Notes: generated from the sequence alone by a model not told the origin. A stretch of DNA of 64,000 nt from Gentiana macrophylla (GCA_026214975.1 CM047813.1:36055871-36119870); one strand, 5' to 3'; shown: positions 24,046 through 36,030, counted from the stretch's first letter. Numbers and translations are program-made.

Positions 24046-25024
24046 GCTGTGCTCTGTGATTATATGTTTCTTGTATTGAATGTACCGAATTTGTCGACTC
24101 AACTTGAAAGATGCATGAGAATTTATACTTGAGGCAAGATAATGATAATCTACGAATCGAGAATATCACGACAGTTAATCAACAGAATCCAATTTATGGA
24201 AATGGTATAGTGCAACAACGCTGAGGAGATATCTATGGAGTGGCATCATCTTAGGATTGAAAATGCTCGGTTAAGAGATGAGCTTAATCGATTATGATCC
24301 TTGTAAAGTTCATCGGCAAACCACTTCATCAAGCGCTCAATCTTATGTCCCCACAATGTACCTGCGATTTGATCTTGCATTTGAAGAGGGATTAAATCAT
24401 CGCTTCCATTGGGAATCGTAATAATAAGTGCTTTATCGCACTCACCACGCCGTAGCACAATGGCTACGATGAATGTTGGTGGTTCTTCGATGATGACAAG
24501 CTCATGTTATTTGAGCTAAAAATGAGTGCAATGAATCGAGGTTGTTAGGCTGGCCTCAGATCTCAGGATGGCATAACTCCTGGCCCTGAATCGTGGATTA
24601 TTAAGCATGGAACTAATTGAGATCTGATGATTCTGTAAGTTCTGAAGTGTATATTATGTATTAGTCTTTTGTATTAAAGATATAGTGAGGGACCAAATCA
24701 GACATAATACAAGTCAAAAGGTCAAGTAAGAGATAAAACACATAAAAGAAAAACAATTTTAGTGGTTTTCTTCATTATTGATAGTTTTCATAATGTACTT
24801 CAACCTTGACAAAGAAGTAACTATTCATAATGTCTCCATCTCTGAAATTATATCATGCCTTGCATTTTATAGAACTCAAATGTAGATGTTCCTAACTCAC
24901 ATAAAGTGAATCTTCAACCATTAATCTCGATTTGCCATGGGCGAGGAGAAAAGTGAGTATGGTGCTTATATAGGTAAGTGATGCTCTTACTATAACATCT
25001 CTACTCCAAGAGTTTTCAAAAAAA

Positions 25025-25310
25025 AGGATAATCAAACATTTTTGTCCCTTTGTTTAATTTTTTATTATTCTATCCTCAATTATTTTATTTTGATCTGCTA
25101 CCTTCATCTATTCCATCTTTTTATTCATAGTCCAAACGGGCATGTCAAATATATAGCATTGAAGTTATTATATGCTTCAACTAATTTAAAACATGACAAA
25201 TGGCAATTTGGATTAAAAATGCATCGATCAGGTAAAAGCCTCAAAATGAAACATTGAGGTAGTAGTGCAAAAATCATGAAACAAAAGTGACCAAAAGTGT
25301 CTTTTTAGCC
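25025..25310. mobile_element. MITE-like insertion, copy 3 (left arm)
   Basis: Bounded by ATTTTTGTCCCTTTGTTTAA and AAACAAAAGTGACCAAAAGTG. Same family as copies 1 and 2 and also intronic to the HD-ZIP IV remnant. The right-arm partner is 48658-48957. Confidence 0.65.
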
Positions 25311-25640
25311 GCTTTTGTTTACATTATTTTTCTTGTTATCTCATCTAAATTAAAAATCGTTTCGTAGATGTGTTAAATTCCAAGTACTTTCACCGCTGAT
25401 CCCGGTTCAGGTGGAGTTTTGCAAGGTTTTCTAGGGTTACATCTCAGAGGGTGTTGATCCTGCCTTGTAAATCAAAGTTCTTGCAATTTTCTAAGCAACA
25501 TTCAAAGGTGTTTGGGTAGTGGTGATGTGTCTCCGCTTGTTGATTCTAATGGAGAAACACATTTAGCCGTAAGGCTACCACCGGATGCATTGTTCAATAT
25601 ATGCCTAATGGTTATTCTGTGTACTTAGTGTAAGCTTCAG

Positions 25641-27424
25641 TAGAGTAACTTTTTATTGGCAGATATGTGAAATTGTTTACTCGTTATTTCTCATTTTAAA
25701 AATTAGACTTCGATATTCGCTCATATTAATCCGCAGCACGGTGCTGCCTTTTCTATCTTACACTTCAAGGTTTTAAGGATTTTTAGGAGTTTACATAAGA
25801 GTTGTCCACTTGGGACTTTGTTTCCATCTGGTAGTATGTAATTTCTTGTATCTCGGATAAAATGACAAAATTCGAGCACATATTTTTCTCTTCCGGATTA
25901 CTAAAACTCCTTGAACTATTCCTCCACCATCTTCTTTCTTTATGTTAAATGATCGCGCAAACATGTTCCTTCTGTCCCATGTTTAGAACCGAAGTTCTAT
26001 TGCTTAACCGCCAGTGGCAAATGGACTTCATATCGTGGTTTCAGCTCTGGCTTTCATCGACGCCTGAGGTGATGTAAATTTCAGAATTTCATGGACAATC
26101 CTCACCTTGTGGTCATGGAATTCAAATTAGTTTCCCGGCTTGAAATAGTATGGAAATATTTGTTCAAATGTCTGACTTGGTTTGCTTGGTCCCGACTGTT
26201 TCAATACCATTTCCTCTCTCTCTCTCTCTCTTATTTATTTTTCTTTCTTTTTTGTAGTATTCCATGTTCCTTATAAGGCAGCAAGAATGCACCTAGCCTT
26301 GTACTTGTTTCTTCCGTGATGTTTGGTAAATATACTAACCCCTTTTAATTCACTAGAATCTAGAGCAAATTATACACGCAGCATTTAATGAATAATCAAC
26401 TAAAATTTCCATGTGACGCTTTGTTCAAAGAAAATAAGATAGCCAACGAGGATGACGTAATACAATATCAATTGCTAAGGATGTGAAACCAAGCCAATGA
26501 AAAGGTTGAATGCTCTAGGTTGCATCTCGATCACCAACAAAGACTCAACTTGAAAACAAAATTTTGGCATGTAATGTATATGTTCACTTTTTTTCTCCTA
26601 CTAGTCTTATAACATGGTTGAGTTCTTGCCTTCAAAGTGTAATAAAAGTATCTATGTATCTATTAAAGTATGCTTATGGTTTGAGTTCGATCGACCATCC
26701 TCGTATTAATCTGTAAAATAAATAAGTTATGAGCAAGTCTTTATGTTTGTAATCGAACTTATGAATCAGATGTGTAATATAAAAGTATCTACTAATTTTA
26801 TATAACCACTAATGTATCTAATCAGAATGTTCTTAAGCTTCACTTTCTTACTAATGAGATAATATACACCATCTCAAAGATCTTGTTTTAAGATTGTTTT
26901 TTCCATTTTATTCTTATGTCAATTCGGTTAATCAATATACTCCTTACACAAAAAGTGGCATGGTGTGAGCTTGCCATATTATCATGAAGTTATTCACCTT
27001 TTGAGTAGCGCTAAGTGGCTTCTAGACCCACACTCATGGCTTTTGGTGATTTTCTCGTTGTCTCAGTTTGGTTCCAACACACGTGAATTATGATCATCTT
27101 CCATCGGGTCCTGGCACACTCTCCTCGTTTTAACGTACGTCATTATTAGGGATTAGAATTTTAGATAAGCAAAGTCCGAATCTTCGCTGAATGAGTTGTA
27201 ACATATCTAGGAGCTCCCATCTGCATACTCATATTTAATCTTCTTAGTGTATTATATGACCATACCGATTGACTTTAAGTTTTCGTATGTGGATTACAAG
27301 ATATTATTCACTTAGTTTACGCGGTATGTTTTTTAATTTTAGTCTTCATTGTATTTGGTCCTCGAGGTTTCCACCGCCACACGGAGCAAATATTTATTAT
27401 CATATTCTGTAATGACCATTATGC
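25641..27424. other. Inner part of left arm, no recognised gene
   Basis: Holds a coding-like block near 25900-26130 that corresponds to the open frame 47835-48026 in the right arm but is frameshifted here, and a (CT)n tract near 26214-26231. The rest is AT-rich. The segment ends at the N gap. Confidence 0.5.
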
Positions 27425-27524
27425 NNNNNNNNNNNNNNNNNNNNNNNNNNNNNNNNNNNNNNNNNNNNNNNNNNNNNNNNNNNNNNNNNNNNNNNNNNNN
27501 NNNNNNNNNNNNNNNNNNNNNNNN
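27425..27524. other. Assembly gap of 100 N
   Basis: Exactly 100 unknown bases, the conventional size for a gap of unknown length. To its left is the inverted arm; to its right is the RT of Copia element B. The true junction between palindrome arm and retrotransposon is therefore not observed. Confidence 1.
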
Positions 27525-28007
27525 TTCAATCCATAAAGTGCTTTGTTGAGTCTATACACTTTATCTTCTTGATCTTTAACTTCAAATCCAGGAGGTTGTT
27601 GAACATATACTTCCTCCTCTAGGATACCATTCAAAAATGCACTCTTGACATCCATTTGATATACTTTGAAGTTCTTATATGCAAAGATGTGCCAAGAATA
27701 ATCTGATAGCTTCCAATCTTGCAACAGTGCATAAGTCTCATCAAAATCTATTCCTTCGCTTGAGAATAGCCTTTTGCAACTAGTCCTGGCCTTATTTCTA
27801 ACAATGGTACCAGATTCATCAAGTTTATTTCTCAGATACCCATTTAGTACCAATGATATTTGCATGAGCTGGCCTTTCAACTAGTGTCCAAACTTGATTT
27901 CTTTCAAATTCATTTAATTCTTCTTGCATAGCAATTATCCAATCTGGATCTGAAATTGCTTCTTCAACAATTTTAGGTTCCATTTGAGATAGAAAACAAG
28001 TAAACAT
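27525..28007 (-). pseudogene. Copia RT N-terminal part (element B)
   Basis: Frames on the minus strand carry EEAISDPDWIIAMQEELNEF, NQVWTLVERP, IIGTKWV and, after a frameshift, [20 protein letters not shown] and KALYGL. These are conserved Copia RT blocks upstream of the YVDD box. The catalytic YVDD region is lost in the gap. Confidence 0.85.
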
Positions 28008-28415
28008 AGCTTCCAGTTTGTCTTAGTCCTCACACCTGCTGTCATACATTGCCAATAACTTGTTCAAAGTGGTGATTCTTTAACCATTGTGGATTATGGT
28101 TATTTTGATTTTCGTGAATATCATCTTCATGTAGGTCTCATTGTAGTTTCTTCTACAGGGGGTCGTGGATCCTTGAATTGCTTCATTGTTGCATCGATAA
28201 CATTGTCGTAGGGGTGTTCAAGCAGGGCGATGTCGAAACTTTTAGGTCATTGAATCTTTCCAAAACTTCAACACATCTGGATCGGTGATTTGTTGATTTT
28301 CAATGAGTTCACACTCTTTATCTTCCATACCAAGAAACTTAGGTTCATCAAACACAACATTGATTGTCTCTTCATGTTTGAGTGTTCTTTTGTTCAAGAC
28401 TCAATGCTCTCTTGA

Positions 28416-29391
28416 TCAAGAATATCCTAAGAAAATTCCTTCATCCGATTTTGGTTGGAATGTTTTCAAATGAACTTTATGATTTAGAATAAAACATTTG
28501 CTTCCAAATGGGTGAAAATAGGATATATTAGGTATCCTTCCATTCCAGATCTCATAAGGTGTCTTCAAAGACTTCTTGTTTACCGATGTTCTATTTTGTG
28601 TATAGCATCTCATTTATTGCTTTCACCCAATATCTCTCGGTAGCAATGCTTCACAAATCATTGTTCTTCCCGCTTCCTTCAATGTCCTGTTTCTTCTTTC
28701 AAAGAACCCCATTTTGGCTTTGAGGTGTACCAATGAGCTGACAAGTTGATGGAGTACACCATTCTGCTTCACAATATTCTCTTATAACTTTGTTGAGAAA
28801 TTCAGTACCCTGATCTGATCTAATCTTTATAACTGTTACACTTTTCTCATTTTGTAATCTCTTCAAAAGATTAGGCAAGCTTTGGAGTGTCTCACTTTTC
28901 TTGTTCATGAATATCACCCAAGTGTATCTAGAAAAATCATCCACAACCACTAAGGTGTATTTCTTCCCTGTCACACTTGTTGGAGTTATTGGTCCAAAAA
29001 GATCCATGTGCATAAGCTCCAACACTCTGTTAGTTGATTGTTTAGTCTTTGACTTGAAACTTGACTTTATCTGTTTACCTTGCTGACATGCATCACAGAT
29101 AGCATCCTTCTTGAATGTGATCTCGTGTAAACCAACCACCAACTTCTTCTTCACTAACCGATTAATATCATCAAAATTTAGATGATTTAACTTCTTGTGC
29201 CATAACCATTGAGTTCGATTTGGTATGCACAATCGTGCAGTGTTTCGAACTATGATGAGACCAATCCACAACATACATGTTCTCGCTTGCCTTCTACCAA
29301 ACAAGTACAACTTGATCACCTTTTCACTAATGACAATACAGCTTGTTTTTGTCAAAAGTGACCTTGTATCCCATATCACGAAATTGTCCAT
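28416..29391 (-). pseudogene. Copia GAG-pre-integrase and integrase (element B)
   Basis: The open block 29391-28699 contains WHKKLNHLNFDDINRL and CDACQQGKQ (HHCC zinc-binding module), MDLFGP with the first catalytic Asp, VVVDDFSRYTWV, and RSDQGTEFLN with the second Asp. It is followed by a frame break at GTPQSQNGV, just before the catalytic Glu region. Frame 28613-28416 holds the integrase C-terminus (KTPYEIWNGR, FGSKCFI, SDEGIFLGYS). The enzyme would insert element DNA into the genome; here it is disrupted. Confidence 0.85.
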
Positions 29392-29399
29392 TGCTCAAA

Positions 29400-30000
29400 G
29401 AAGTTGTAATCCATCCTTCCACATATGCAACATTCTTGATTGTAAGTCCATTTCGATGAGTGTGCCATATCCTCTTGTATAACTGGTGTATTTTTGTTGC
29501 CAAAATTCACCCTTGGACCATCTTTTGCCACAAAATTTGTAAGACAAAGGCTTATTCTTTGTCATGTGTCCGAACATCCACCACCAAAGTACCGCACACC
29601 CTACAAAACAAAGTTAATGCATTTTAGGTACCCAAACCTGTTTGGGTCCATAGTGGTCGATGGCAAGCATGACCCTTGGTATGTTTCCATAAGGTCTTCT
29701 CCTAAATGTGTCATACTTTGGTTCATACATGTATTCCACACATCCATAAGTTCTAACAATGTAGGTTGTGTAGGAACCACATATGTTTTCCGGCCTTTTG
29801 GTACATAATCTTTGTTTGAAATGATTCTTGTTATTAGAAACATTTGCATAACCATAGTGTGTCTTGTCTGTTAGAACAACCTGTAATATGGAGTCTGCGA
29901 GGTCTTGTGTAAGTCCTCTGCGATTCCATTGCCTAGGTTTTACCCTAGTGGTATGGTTATACTTGATCTGCTTTCTAACATTAGATGCAGAATATTCCAA
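29400..30000 (-). pseudogene. Copia protease/linker region (element B)
   Basis: A 128-codon frame (30000-29614) ends in GPKQVWVPK, the segment that precedes the Copia aspartic protease. Further down, DNA near 29560-29400 encodes protease-like pieces (GPRVNFGN, MLHMWKDGLQLL) in shifted frames. No intact D-S-G catalytic triad can be read. Confidence 0.5.
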
Positions 30001-30818
30001 TCATCATCAATAGGAACAATTTACCTTTCCCCTGAGATAAGTATCCTTGAATGATCAACATTTTTGGATTTAGGATTCTTATTCTTGGAATATTTCTGCT
30101 TTTTTCCTTCTGGTGTCCAAAGAGACTTGGTAGCAGTGTCTGCTATCAAAGAGCTTAGAAGGTACAATGATCCTATTTTTGGATTTATTCTTTTACTAGA
30201 GTCGTTGACTTCGAGACTTCGATTTTGCTTCTTCGAGGCATTCTCATTTGGTTTTACTCGCTTGAAGAGCTTTTATCGAGATGGATCTAGTGCAGGCACA
30301 AACTTAGGACCACCTGCAGTACTAGGTTCAAGAACCTTCTTGGATCCACTCTTGTTAGATTGCTTGAGTTCCAAATCCAAGCCCGCCTATCTCCATAAGG
30401 CTTTCCGATTTGTATGCAGATTGGAACAAGATGGTTCAAATGAGACTCAGATGTCTTTGGATGTGCAGCAGACTTATCTTCGATTCTGTCCCAACATCTT
30501 TTTCCTTACCTTTGAAAACCCTTAATTCAAATTTCAATCTTCCAACTTCTAACTCAAGAGCCTCTTTTTGACCTTCACAATCTCATAACCAGATTGTATT
30601 ATCCTCGATTGATTAAGGATGGCATCCAAAGTCTCATTGTTGTCGAAATTTCTAGGATTTGAACCACAGTTGATTCACAATCACTTCCAGCAGGAGTGTT
30701 TATAGATACAGATGTTGTATACCTCCTCGCCATCCATGTTGGCCATCAAAGCATAATCCTCCATATCAAAGAACTGGATCTTTGTGTCATCCGACTCATT
30801 TCCTTTTCGGATCCCACT

Positions 30819-31214
30819 TCATATCCTGATTTCATCTTCAGAAACCATAGCCTTCTTGCCATGTCTCCTTTGTTGACTTTTGGTCTTCAGTAGGTCTGGA
30901 CAATCAGGTCTAAAATGTCCAGGCTTCTTACAGTTGAAGCAAAGATAATCAGGTTCCTTGCCTTGTTTCAACTCAGGACAATCAGGTCTGAAGTGTCCTG
31001 GTTTCTTGCAATGAAAGCATAGATAGTCATTATCTTTCTTTGGTTCTTCTTTCCTTCTCTCAGTAGGCCTCTTTGTGAAATTTCTTGTAGGGGCCTTTCC
31101 AGTCTTCATCATTCTGATTTTCTTGCTCAGTAGGGCAATCTGCTCTTGCATCTCATCCAAAGATATCATCCTGTCCTCCTGATGTTTCTTCATGATGTGA
31201 AGCAGCCAATGCAA
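30819..31214 (-). pseudogene. Copia gag C-terminus with two CCHC zinc knuckles (element B)
   Basis: 131 codons with two near-identical CX2CX4HX4C knuckles, CFHCKKPGHFRPDC and CFNCKKPGHFRPDC (about 31022-30976 and 30945-30898). Most plant Copia gags carry one. These bind element RNA in the capsid. The spacing and identity indicate an internal duplication of about 80 bp. Confidence 0.8.
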
Positions 31215-31717
31215 AGGGTCTTTGGCTCTTCCTTTTCGCCAGCACTAACTTTTTGCTAAATTCATAGGCCTTAAGATCGAGAGAACAGTTTGAAGGTGTC
31301 TTCCTCATGCAGCTTTCTCATTTCTTCAATTGCAATCCACCTTCATCTTCCAAACATCTCTTGCAGAGGTAAAGCTTCCAAGATTTTGGTGTTTACTTCC
31401 TCTTTTGAATAACTTACACTCAAGCAGAGTAAGTTCATCTAAGATTGCATTGAATCTGACTCCATTTGCTCAATGGTTTCATTAGGTAGCATTTTGAACT
31501 TTTGAAACCTTTTTCAGCCCACACCGATTTTGTTCTTCTTTATTGCATCGGTGCCTTCACAGATTAAGTGAATCTTATCCCAAAGTTCCTTTGCGATCCT
31601 TGCAATCTTTGACTTTCATGTACATATTGCTATCCAAGGTTCTCAGAGATGATATCAATAGCAATGTTGTTGAGGTTTGCTCTTTTCCCCTACTTCTCAT
31701 TCCATTCTCTCTTTGGT

Positions 31718-31924
31718 TTAGAATGTACTCAGTTCTGCTGTCCACCATTCTCGCCTTTGTAATCTCCAAAGTGGTCCTTCGCTTAGTACATCCATCATCT
31801 CATCATGAGTAGCGACAAGATATGCCTGCATTCGACGTTTATACTCATCAAATCTATCAAGAGAGCACATCAACATGGTTCTAGCATACCGTGTGTTATC
31901 CATGATGCAAGTCTTGAAAATCAA
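31718..31924 (-). pseudogene. Copia gag N-terminal fragment (element B)
   Basis: Frame with NTRYARTMLMCSLDRFDEYK and AYLVATHDEMMDVLSEGP. The last part matches the gag start of element C (LSHLATTHEEMLDGIIDGP near 34665). This is the UBN2/DUF4219-like capsid region of Copia gag. It breaks into the stretch 31214-31718, where no long frame persists. Confidence 0.6.
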
Positions 31925-32008
31925 GAACTTGAAAGAAAGTTTTAAAGAATTTTCACAAGCACAACAAGTAGGATTCCTTCGAGCGTAAGCCTTTGCTCCG
32001 ATACCAAT

Positions 32009-33365
32009 TGTTGGTCCTTGAAAAGGCTTTAGTTAAGTTTAGAGGGGGTGAATAAACTTAACACTTAAAACTTTGGAGTTAACAAATTACTTTCAATTTC
32101 AACTTCTTGATACTTCATAGTCTGCTTGAGACCTCGTGAGCTTTCTTTGATATAAACATGAGTCTCATCGATTCGATTCTTTGCTGAATTTGTGCAAATG
32201 AATAATATCAAAATTAAGCCTTGTTACTTGTTGTTAAATATGTTACTAAGTATTAGATACTCAAGAGTGTATATGTGTGTGATTTCATTTGCTAGATTCA
32301 AAGAGTTGATATGAATAATGACTAAGTGCGTAAAATAAATGCAGTAGTAAGTAGAGATTTTTATAGTGGTTCCAGGTGATGTAATCCTCATGACGTCCAC
32401 TCTTCTCCTGTGATGTTGGAGGAAATTCACTAGTAATCTTTGAGTTATCTGTTACAAAGAGTCCTAGATTGCTTGTCCTTCACCAATAACTATGGCTTCA
32501 CAAACTGAAAACTAAGAACAGGTAGGATTGCTGCTCCTGAGTCTTCCACTGGTCCTTGAAGGGTAGAATTGCCTCTTCACCAGCTCCACCACAAACCAAC
32601 AGTCTTTCACACCTAACAGATGCTTCACTGTCTTCAGCAGGTTCTTTATAAAATAAAGAATGAATCAAGTAAATGATTCATTTGCAAGACTTGATTAGGA
32701 TGATATAATCAAGCAGCTTGCGCCTTCAAGTGTGTATGCTTGATGCGGCTTGAACACGAATGCACTTGAAGAAAAATAACTAGATCATCAGACTTTAAGC
32801 TCGGTAATTCAAAGCAGGTGTTTTTCAAATTGTTATCACTTAAAGTTTATCTCAAAGTTCATCATCTTCTTTTGAGTTGAAAGTCCTCTATTTATAGGTA
32901 GGAATGCATGTGACTTGAATTTGAAATTCAAATGTGACCGTTCCTTGTATTTGTCCCATCCTCACCGCATTCTGTCACTATTCATGGGATCGATAACCTT
33001 TGTCAGATTACTTTTTGACAAAGGCAGTCTGCATCACCCTTTGACTTGTATCCAATGGATAAAAATATGGATCATCCCAACGTCTTTTAATCTCACCTTT
33101 GATTTGCTTGATAAGTCGAGGTAGTTGGCTCTCTTATCCATGTAACTTCCCAATAATCTTGAATTAATCGAGGTATATATATCAATGAGGTTCATCATCT
33201 GTTTGTAAAACAATCGATTTCTTTGAACATCATATTTTTGTCTCAGAAATATAATGCAAATTGAATCCTTATATCCAACTTTTGTTTGTGAAGTTGGTTT
33301 ACATCATTTAAAGTATAACTAAGTTCCAAACATCATCCAACTTGTGGAACTTAGATCTTCTACAC
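32009..33365 (-). repeat. 5' LTR of Copia element B
   Basis: On the minus strand the LTR ends in AAGGACCAACA, followed by ATTGGTATCGGAGC (primer site). A CTATAAATAG-type TATA box lies near 32890. The distal end is placed at about 33365 (CTTCTACA) and is uncertain by tens of bases because no partner LTR is present. Confidence 0.6.
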
Positions 33366-33602
33366 AAGGTATATGTAATCGCTTTAGGTCATCACGAGAC
33401 TTGCCTAAATTCGATCCCATATCCTTGACATTAAATACTAAGTTTGATCCCTTAGCCTTCATTTACCGAGTTTGAACCCTCAAATTGATCTTGAGTCTTG
33501 GCGAAGTTGCGGACCGAGTCATCGACCTATCTACCCTGATCGACTAGACTAGTCTGGCGATAAATCAATGACACTTTTTACGATGGCTTGTTTGATCAAA
33601 AA
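33366..33602. other. Unassigned sequence between elements B and C
   Basis: No coding motif. It contains repeated phrases (TTCGATCCC, TTTGATCCC, GTTTGAACCC). It sits where the first ~526 bp of element C's 5' LTR should be, but does not match that part of the 3' LTR. Confidence 0.4.
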
Positions 33603-34464
33603 AGATCAAGCATTAAATGCACAATCAATTGAGGATCAATCAAGGACGGATTTTCTGATAGACGTTTGAAAAAGAAATCCCATCACTGAAATCAAGGAGA
33701 ATATAATTGAGGGGGAATCAAGAATCAAATCAAGGATTATTCCCCACATTAAATAGCCAACGGATGGAAATTCAAATCAAGGATCATCAAGGCTATAAAT
33801 AGAAGGCATTGACAAACAGGAAAAATAATGATTGAATCTGATAAGAAACAAGCAGAAACTCTGTCAATTTGAAAAGCCTTCAATATGTACTTAAAGGAAA
33901 ACATCCAAAGATCAAATTAGCAATCAGAACTCAAATTTCATATCAAGTACTGAGATTGATCACAAGTCTGTGAATCCAATTCACATCAACTGAAGCAATT
34001 GAAACAGAGGAATCTGAGAAGGAGTTGCAACTTTTGTGATAGCTGCTGAAACATTTGTTCTTAAGGAGCAGTGATAGAGACTGAGTCACTGAAGCTTTTG
34101 TAGCTAGGGAGTGATAGTCTTGAATATTGTGAAGCTTGTGTAGTCAAGGACAATTTGACTATTGTATCTATGAAAACAATAGTGAATTCCTCCAATCATC
34201 ATATGAGAAAAGTGGATTAAGGGATTACACCACCCTGAACCACTATAAACCTTTGTGTCTATTTACTTTCAGCAATTTACTTTACCATACTTCATTTCAT
34301 TGCATACTATATATGTGATTGCATGATCTACTTTGAACCAACATTTAAAGAAGGGATTTATCCGCTGCCCAAAAGCTTTTAAATATAAGAAAAGTTTTTG
34401 AAACTCCACTATAGTCATTCACCCCCCTCTGACTATAGTTTTACACTTCTCTAGGACCAACAAT
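33603..34464 (+). repeat. 5' LTR of element C (5'-truncated)
   Basis: Aligns with 43331-44196 of the 3' LTR from GATCAAGCATTAAATGCACA to the terminal ACCAACA. It includes GGCTATAAATAGAAGGCATT (TATA box near 33792). The first ~526 bp of the LTR are missing here. Confidence 0.85.
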
Positions 34465-34466
34465 TG

Positions 34467-34478
34467 GTATCGGAGCAG
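34467..34478 (+). promoter_or_regulatory. Primer-binding site of element C
   Basis: TGGTATCGGAGC two bases after the LTR, one mismatch from the TGGTATCAGAGC complementary to plant initiator tRNA-Met. The same variant occurs in element B (about 32007-31996, minus). Confidence 0.85.
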
Positions 34479-34590
34479 TGTTCCTAGTATCAAAACCTGT
34501 TCAGATTTAATTTTTGGTTACAAGGAGATCACACATTTTCAAAGTTGTTTTCAAATTTGTGCTTTCTGAAAATATCTCTTATTTGTATTC

Positions 34591-36030
34591 ATGGATTCCT
34601 CAAATTTCATGTCAAAGGTGCATGTATTTAAGTTAATTATTTTGATGAATATAAAATAAGGATGTTGTCTCATCTTGCAACAACTCATGAGGAGATGTTG
34701 GATGGAATTATTGATGGCCCAATCAAGATCACAACTGTGATAACCACAGGAGCATATCAAGGAAAGGAAATAGACAAACTCAAGAAAGATTGGACTAAGG
34801 ATGATTGTCCTGAAGAAAAAGACAAGAATGAGTATAAGAAGAAGTACAAGACAACTGAAAGAGAAAAAGCAAGAAGGCACTCAAAGCTGAAACCAACAGT
34901 GAAAAGAATGAAGAATCATCTGAAAATGATTCTGATGATGATGATGAAGCTGACAGCTCAGACAAAGAAAAAGCATACCTATGCCTTATAGCTAAAGAAT
35001 CAAATGAAACTGAGGTAATATCTAGCTCATATTCATCATCTAGTGCATCCACATCTAACACTGCACAATCTTCTATTCTCCCCTTAAATTCGGCAAACCT
35101 AATTCAAAATCTCATGAGAAAATTTGAAGAAATTCAAGTAAATCATGAAATTCCTAGAACAAGAATGTGAGAATCTGAAAAAGGAAAATAAAAGATTAAA
35201 AAAGAGCTGGATGAAATGAAAGCTGAACCAACTAGTAAGGAAATTCACTCAACTGATCAACAAGCAGCAGATGATCACTCATCTGATGTTGAAAGACCAT
35301 CTGAGAAAATATCCCTACCAGTTAAGAACACCACTGCACCACAAATTACACCAGCTTACAAACCCTCAAAAAGGTTTGGATCCAGATCTGGTCTTGGCTA
35401 AAACGGTCAGGATGAGAAAAGAAACAATGGACAACACAATTCTGAATCAAGGACCAAAACTGGACCTAAATTCAGAAAAGGACAGACCATAGTTTTCTAC
35501 TCACCCTGGATCGGCAAAGTCAAAACCTAGTGTAGTAAAACAGCCGAGTAAATCATCAAACCAGCCAATTAAAGGCAAAGTCTTACTGAAAGATAAGGGA
35601 GACTTTACCCTTCAGAAGATGATTGGAATGTTGTACCTCCAAAATACAAGAAGAAACCATTTCATGCTATGCATCATGTGTTTAAGAAAAGCCAACCTAG
35701 GCATGTTCCTGGACAAAAGAAGCAATATGGAAATAAGGTTCCTCCTACACTTTGTAGAGTGAAAAGGGATGCAAATGCACCAAAAAGTAGAGAAAAGTAT
35801 CAGAATACCTTTAGTAGAAATATTTGAAGTTATTCTGCCATGCCTTATACATATGAAGTTGATGACTTCAATTATCCAAAAAGAAGACCCTTTGGATATA
35901 CACTTGGAGTAGAGGCATGTTGATGACTTCAATTTGGGTCCAAACATACTTAATTTGTTTTAGAATATACATAGACTTGGATGTTTTAGACACATGGCAT
36001 GATGACTTTAAAGCTTTTGATGGACCTAAA
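34591..36030 (+). pseudogene. Copia gag, frameshifted (element C)
   Basis: Begins MDSSNFMSKVHVF at 34591. It then runs in shifted frames through LSHLATTHEEMLDGIIDGP (34665), an acidic region (SSESFSDDS-like DNA read as DDDDEADSSD), EECENLKKENKRLKK coiled coil near 35160 and a Lys-rich tail (NVVPPKYKKKPFHAMHHVFKK near 35625). No CCHC knuckle was found, in contrast to element B. Gag forms the particle that packages element RNA; this copy is broken. Confidence 0.6.

Larger units (their letters stand above)
23330..25640 (+). pseudogene. HD-ZIP class IV homeobox pseudogene (left arm)
   Basis: HD-ZIP IV proteins are epidermal transcription factors with homeodomain, zipper-loop-zipper and START domains. 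Remnants lie in order on the plus strand: homeodomain helix 1 SHIQELEK near 23440; homeodomain helices 2-3 near 23585-23690, with KARLELGRKLSLKPN then a damaged WFQNRRTQMK (here FCFVIENSNE); zipper near 24095-24295 with HHLRIENARLRDELNRL then a stop; the linker to START near 24300-24530, its frame open only as debris; and a START block near 25380-25625 with CIVQYMPNGYS. The homeodomain recognition helix is destroyed and stops interrupt the exons. Introns carry MITE-like insertions. The right-arm partner is 48340-50700. Confidence 0.75.
10189..27424 (+). repeat. Left arm of a ~17 kb inverted duplication
   Basis: The whole segment is the imperfect reverse complement of 46575-64000. Paired positions add up to about 74190 at the outer end (10189 with 64000), 74186 in ATG6 exon 6, about 73950 in the HD-ZIP zipper and 74000 at the inner end (27424 with 46575). 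The small drift shows only short net indels. Every landmark has its partner: foldback element, AT microsatellites, ATG6, MITE, LTR-like remnant, tandem repeats, HD-ZIP pseudogene. The arm stops abruptly at an N gap. Compared with the right arm it carries many single-base indels, often in short homopolymers. Confidence 0.95.
27525..33365 (-). mobile_element. Copia retrotransposon element B, 3'-truncated by the gap
   Basis: Read right to left: 5' LTR (about 33365-32009), primer-binding site (TGGTATCGGAGC at about 32007-31996), gag (about 31925-30800) with two zinc knuckles, protease/GAG-pre-integrase (about 30000-29300), integrase (29300-28400), linker, then RT start (28007-27525) running into the gap. 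RNase H and the 3' LTR are missing. Many frames are broken. The LTR shares blocks with element C (TCCTCCAA near a GGAGAAGAGT word, ACCACTATAAA), so B and C are related. Gag type and organisation suggest the SIRE/Maximus-like Copia group (inference). Confidence 0.85.

Noticed and set aside
28901..29482. Plus-strand ORFs over the integrase of element B
   Set aside because: They are antisense shadows of a clearly recognised integrase frame.
34795..35061. Ser-rich 88-codon ORF on the minus strand
   Set aside because: Reverse frame of the acidic GAT/GAA-rich gag segment of element C.
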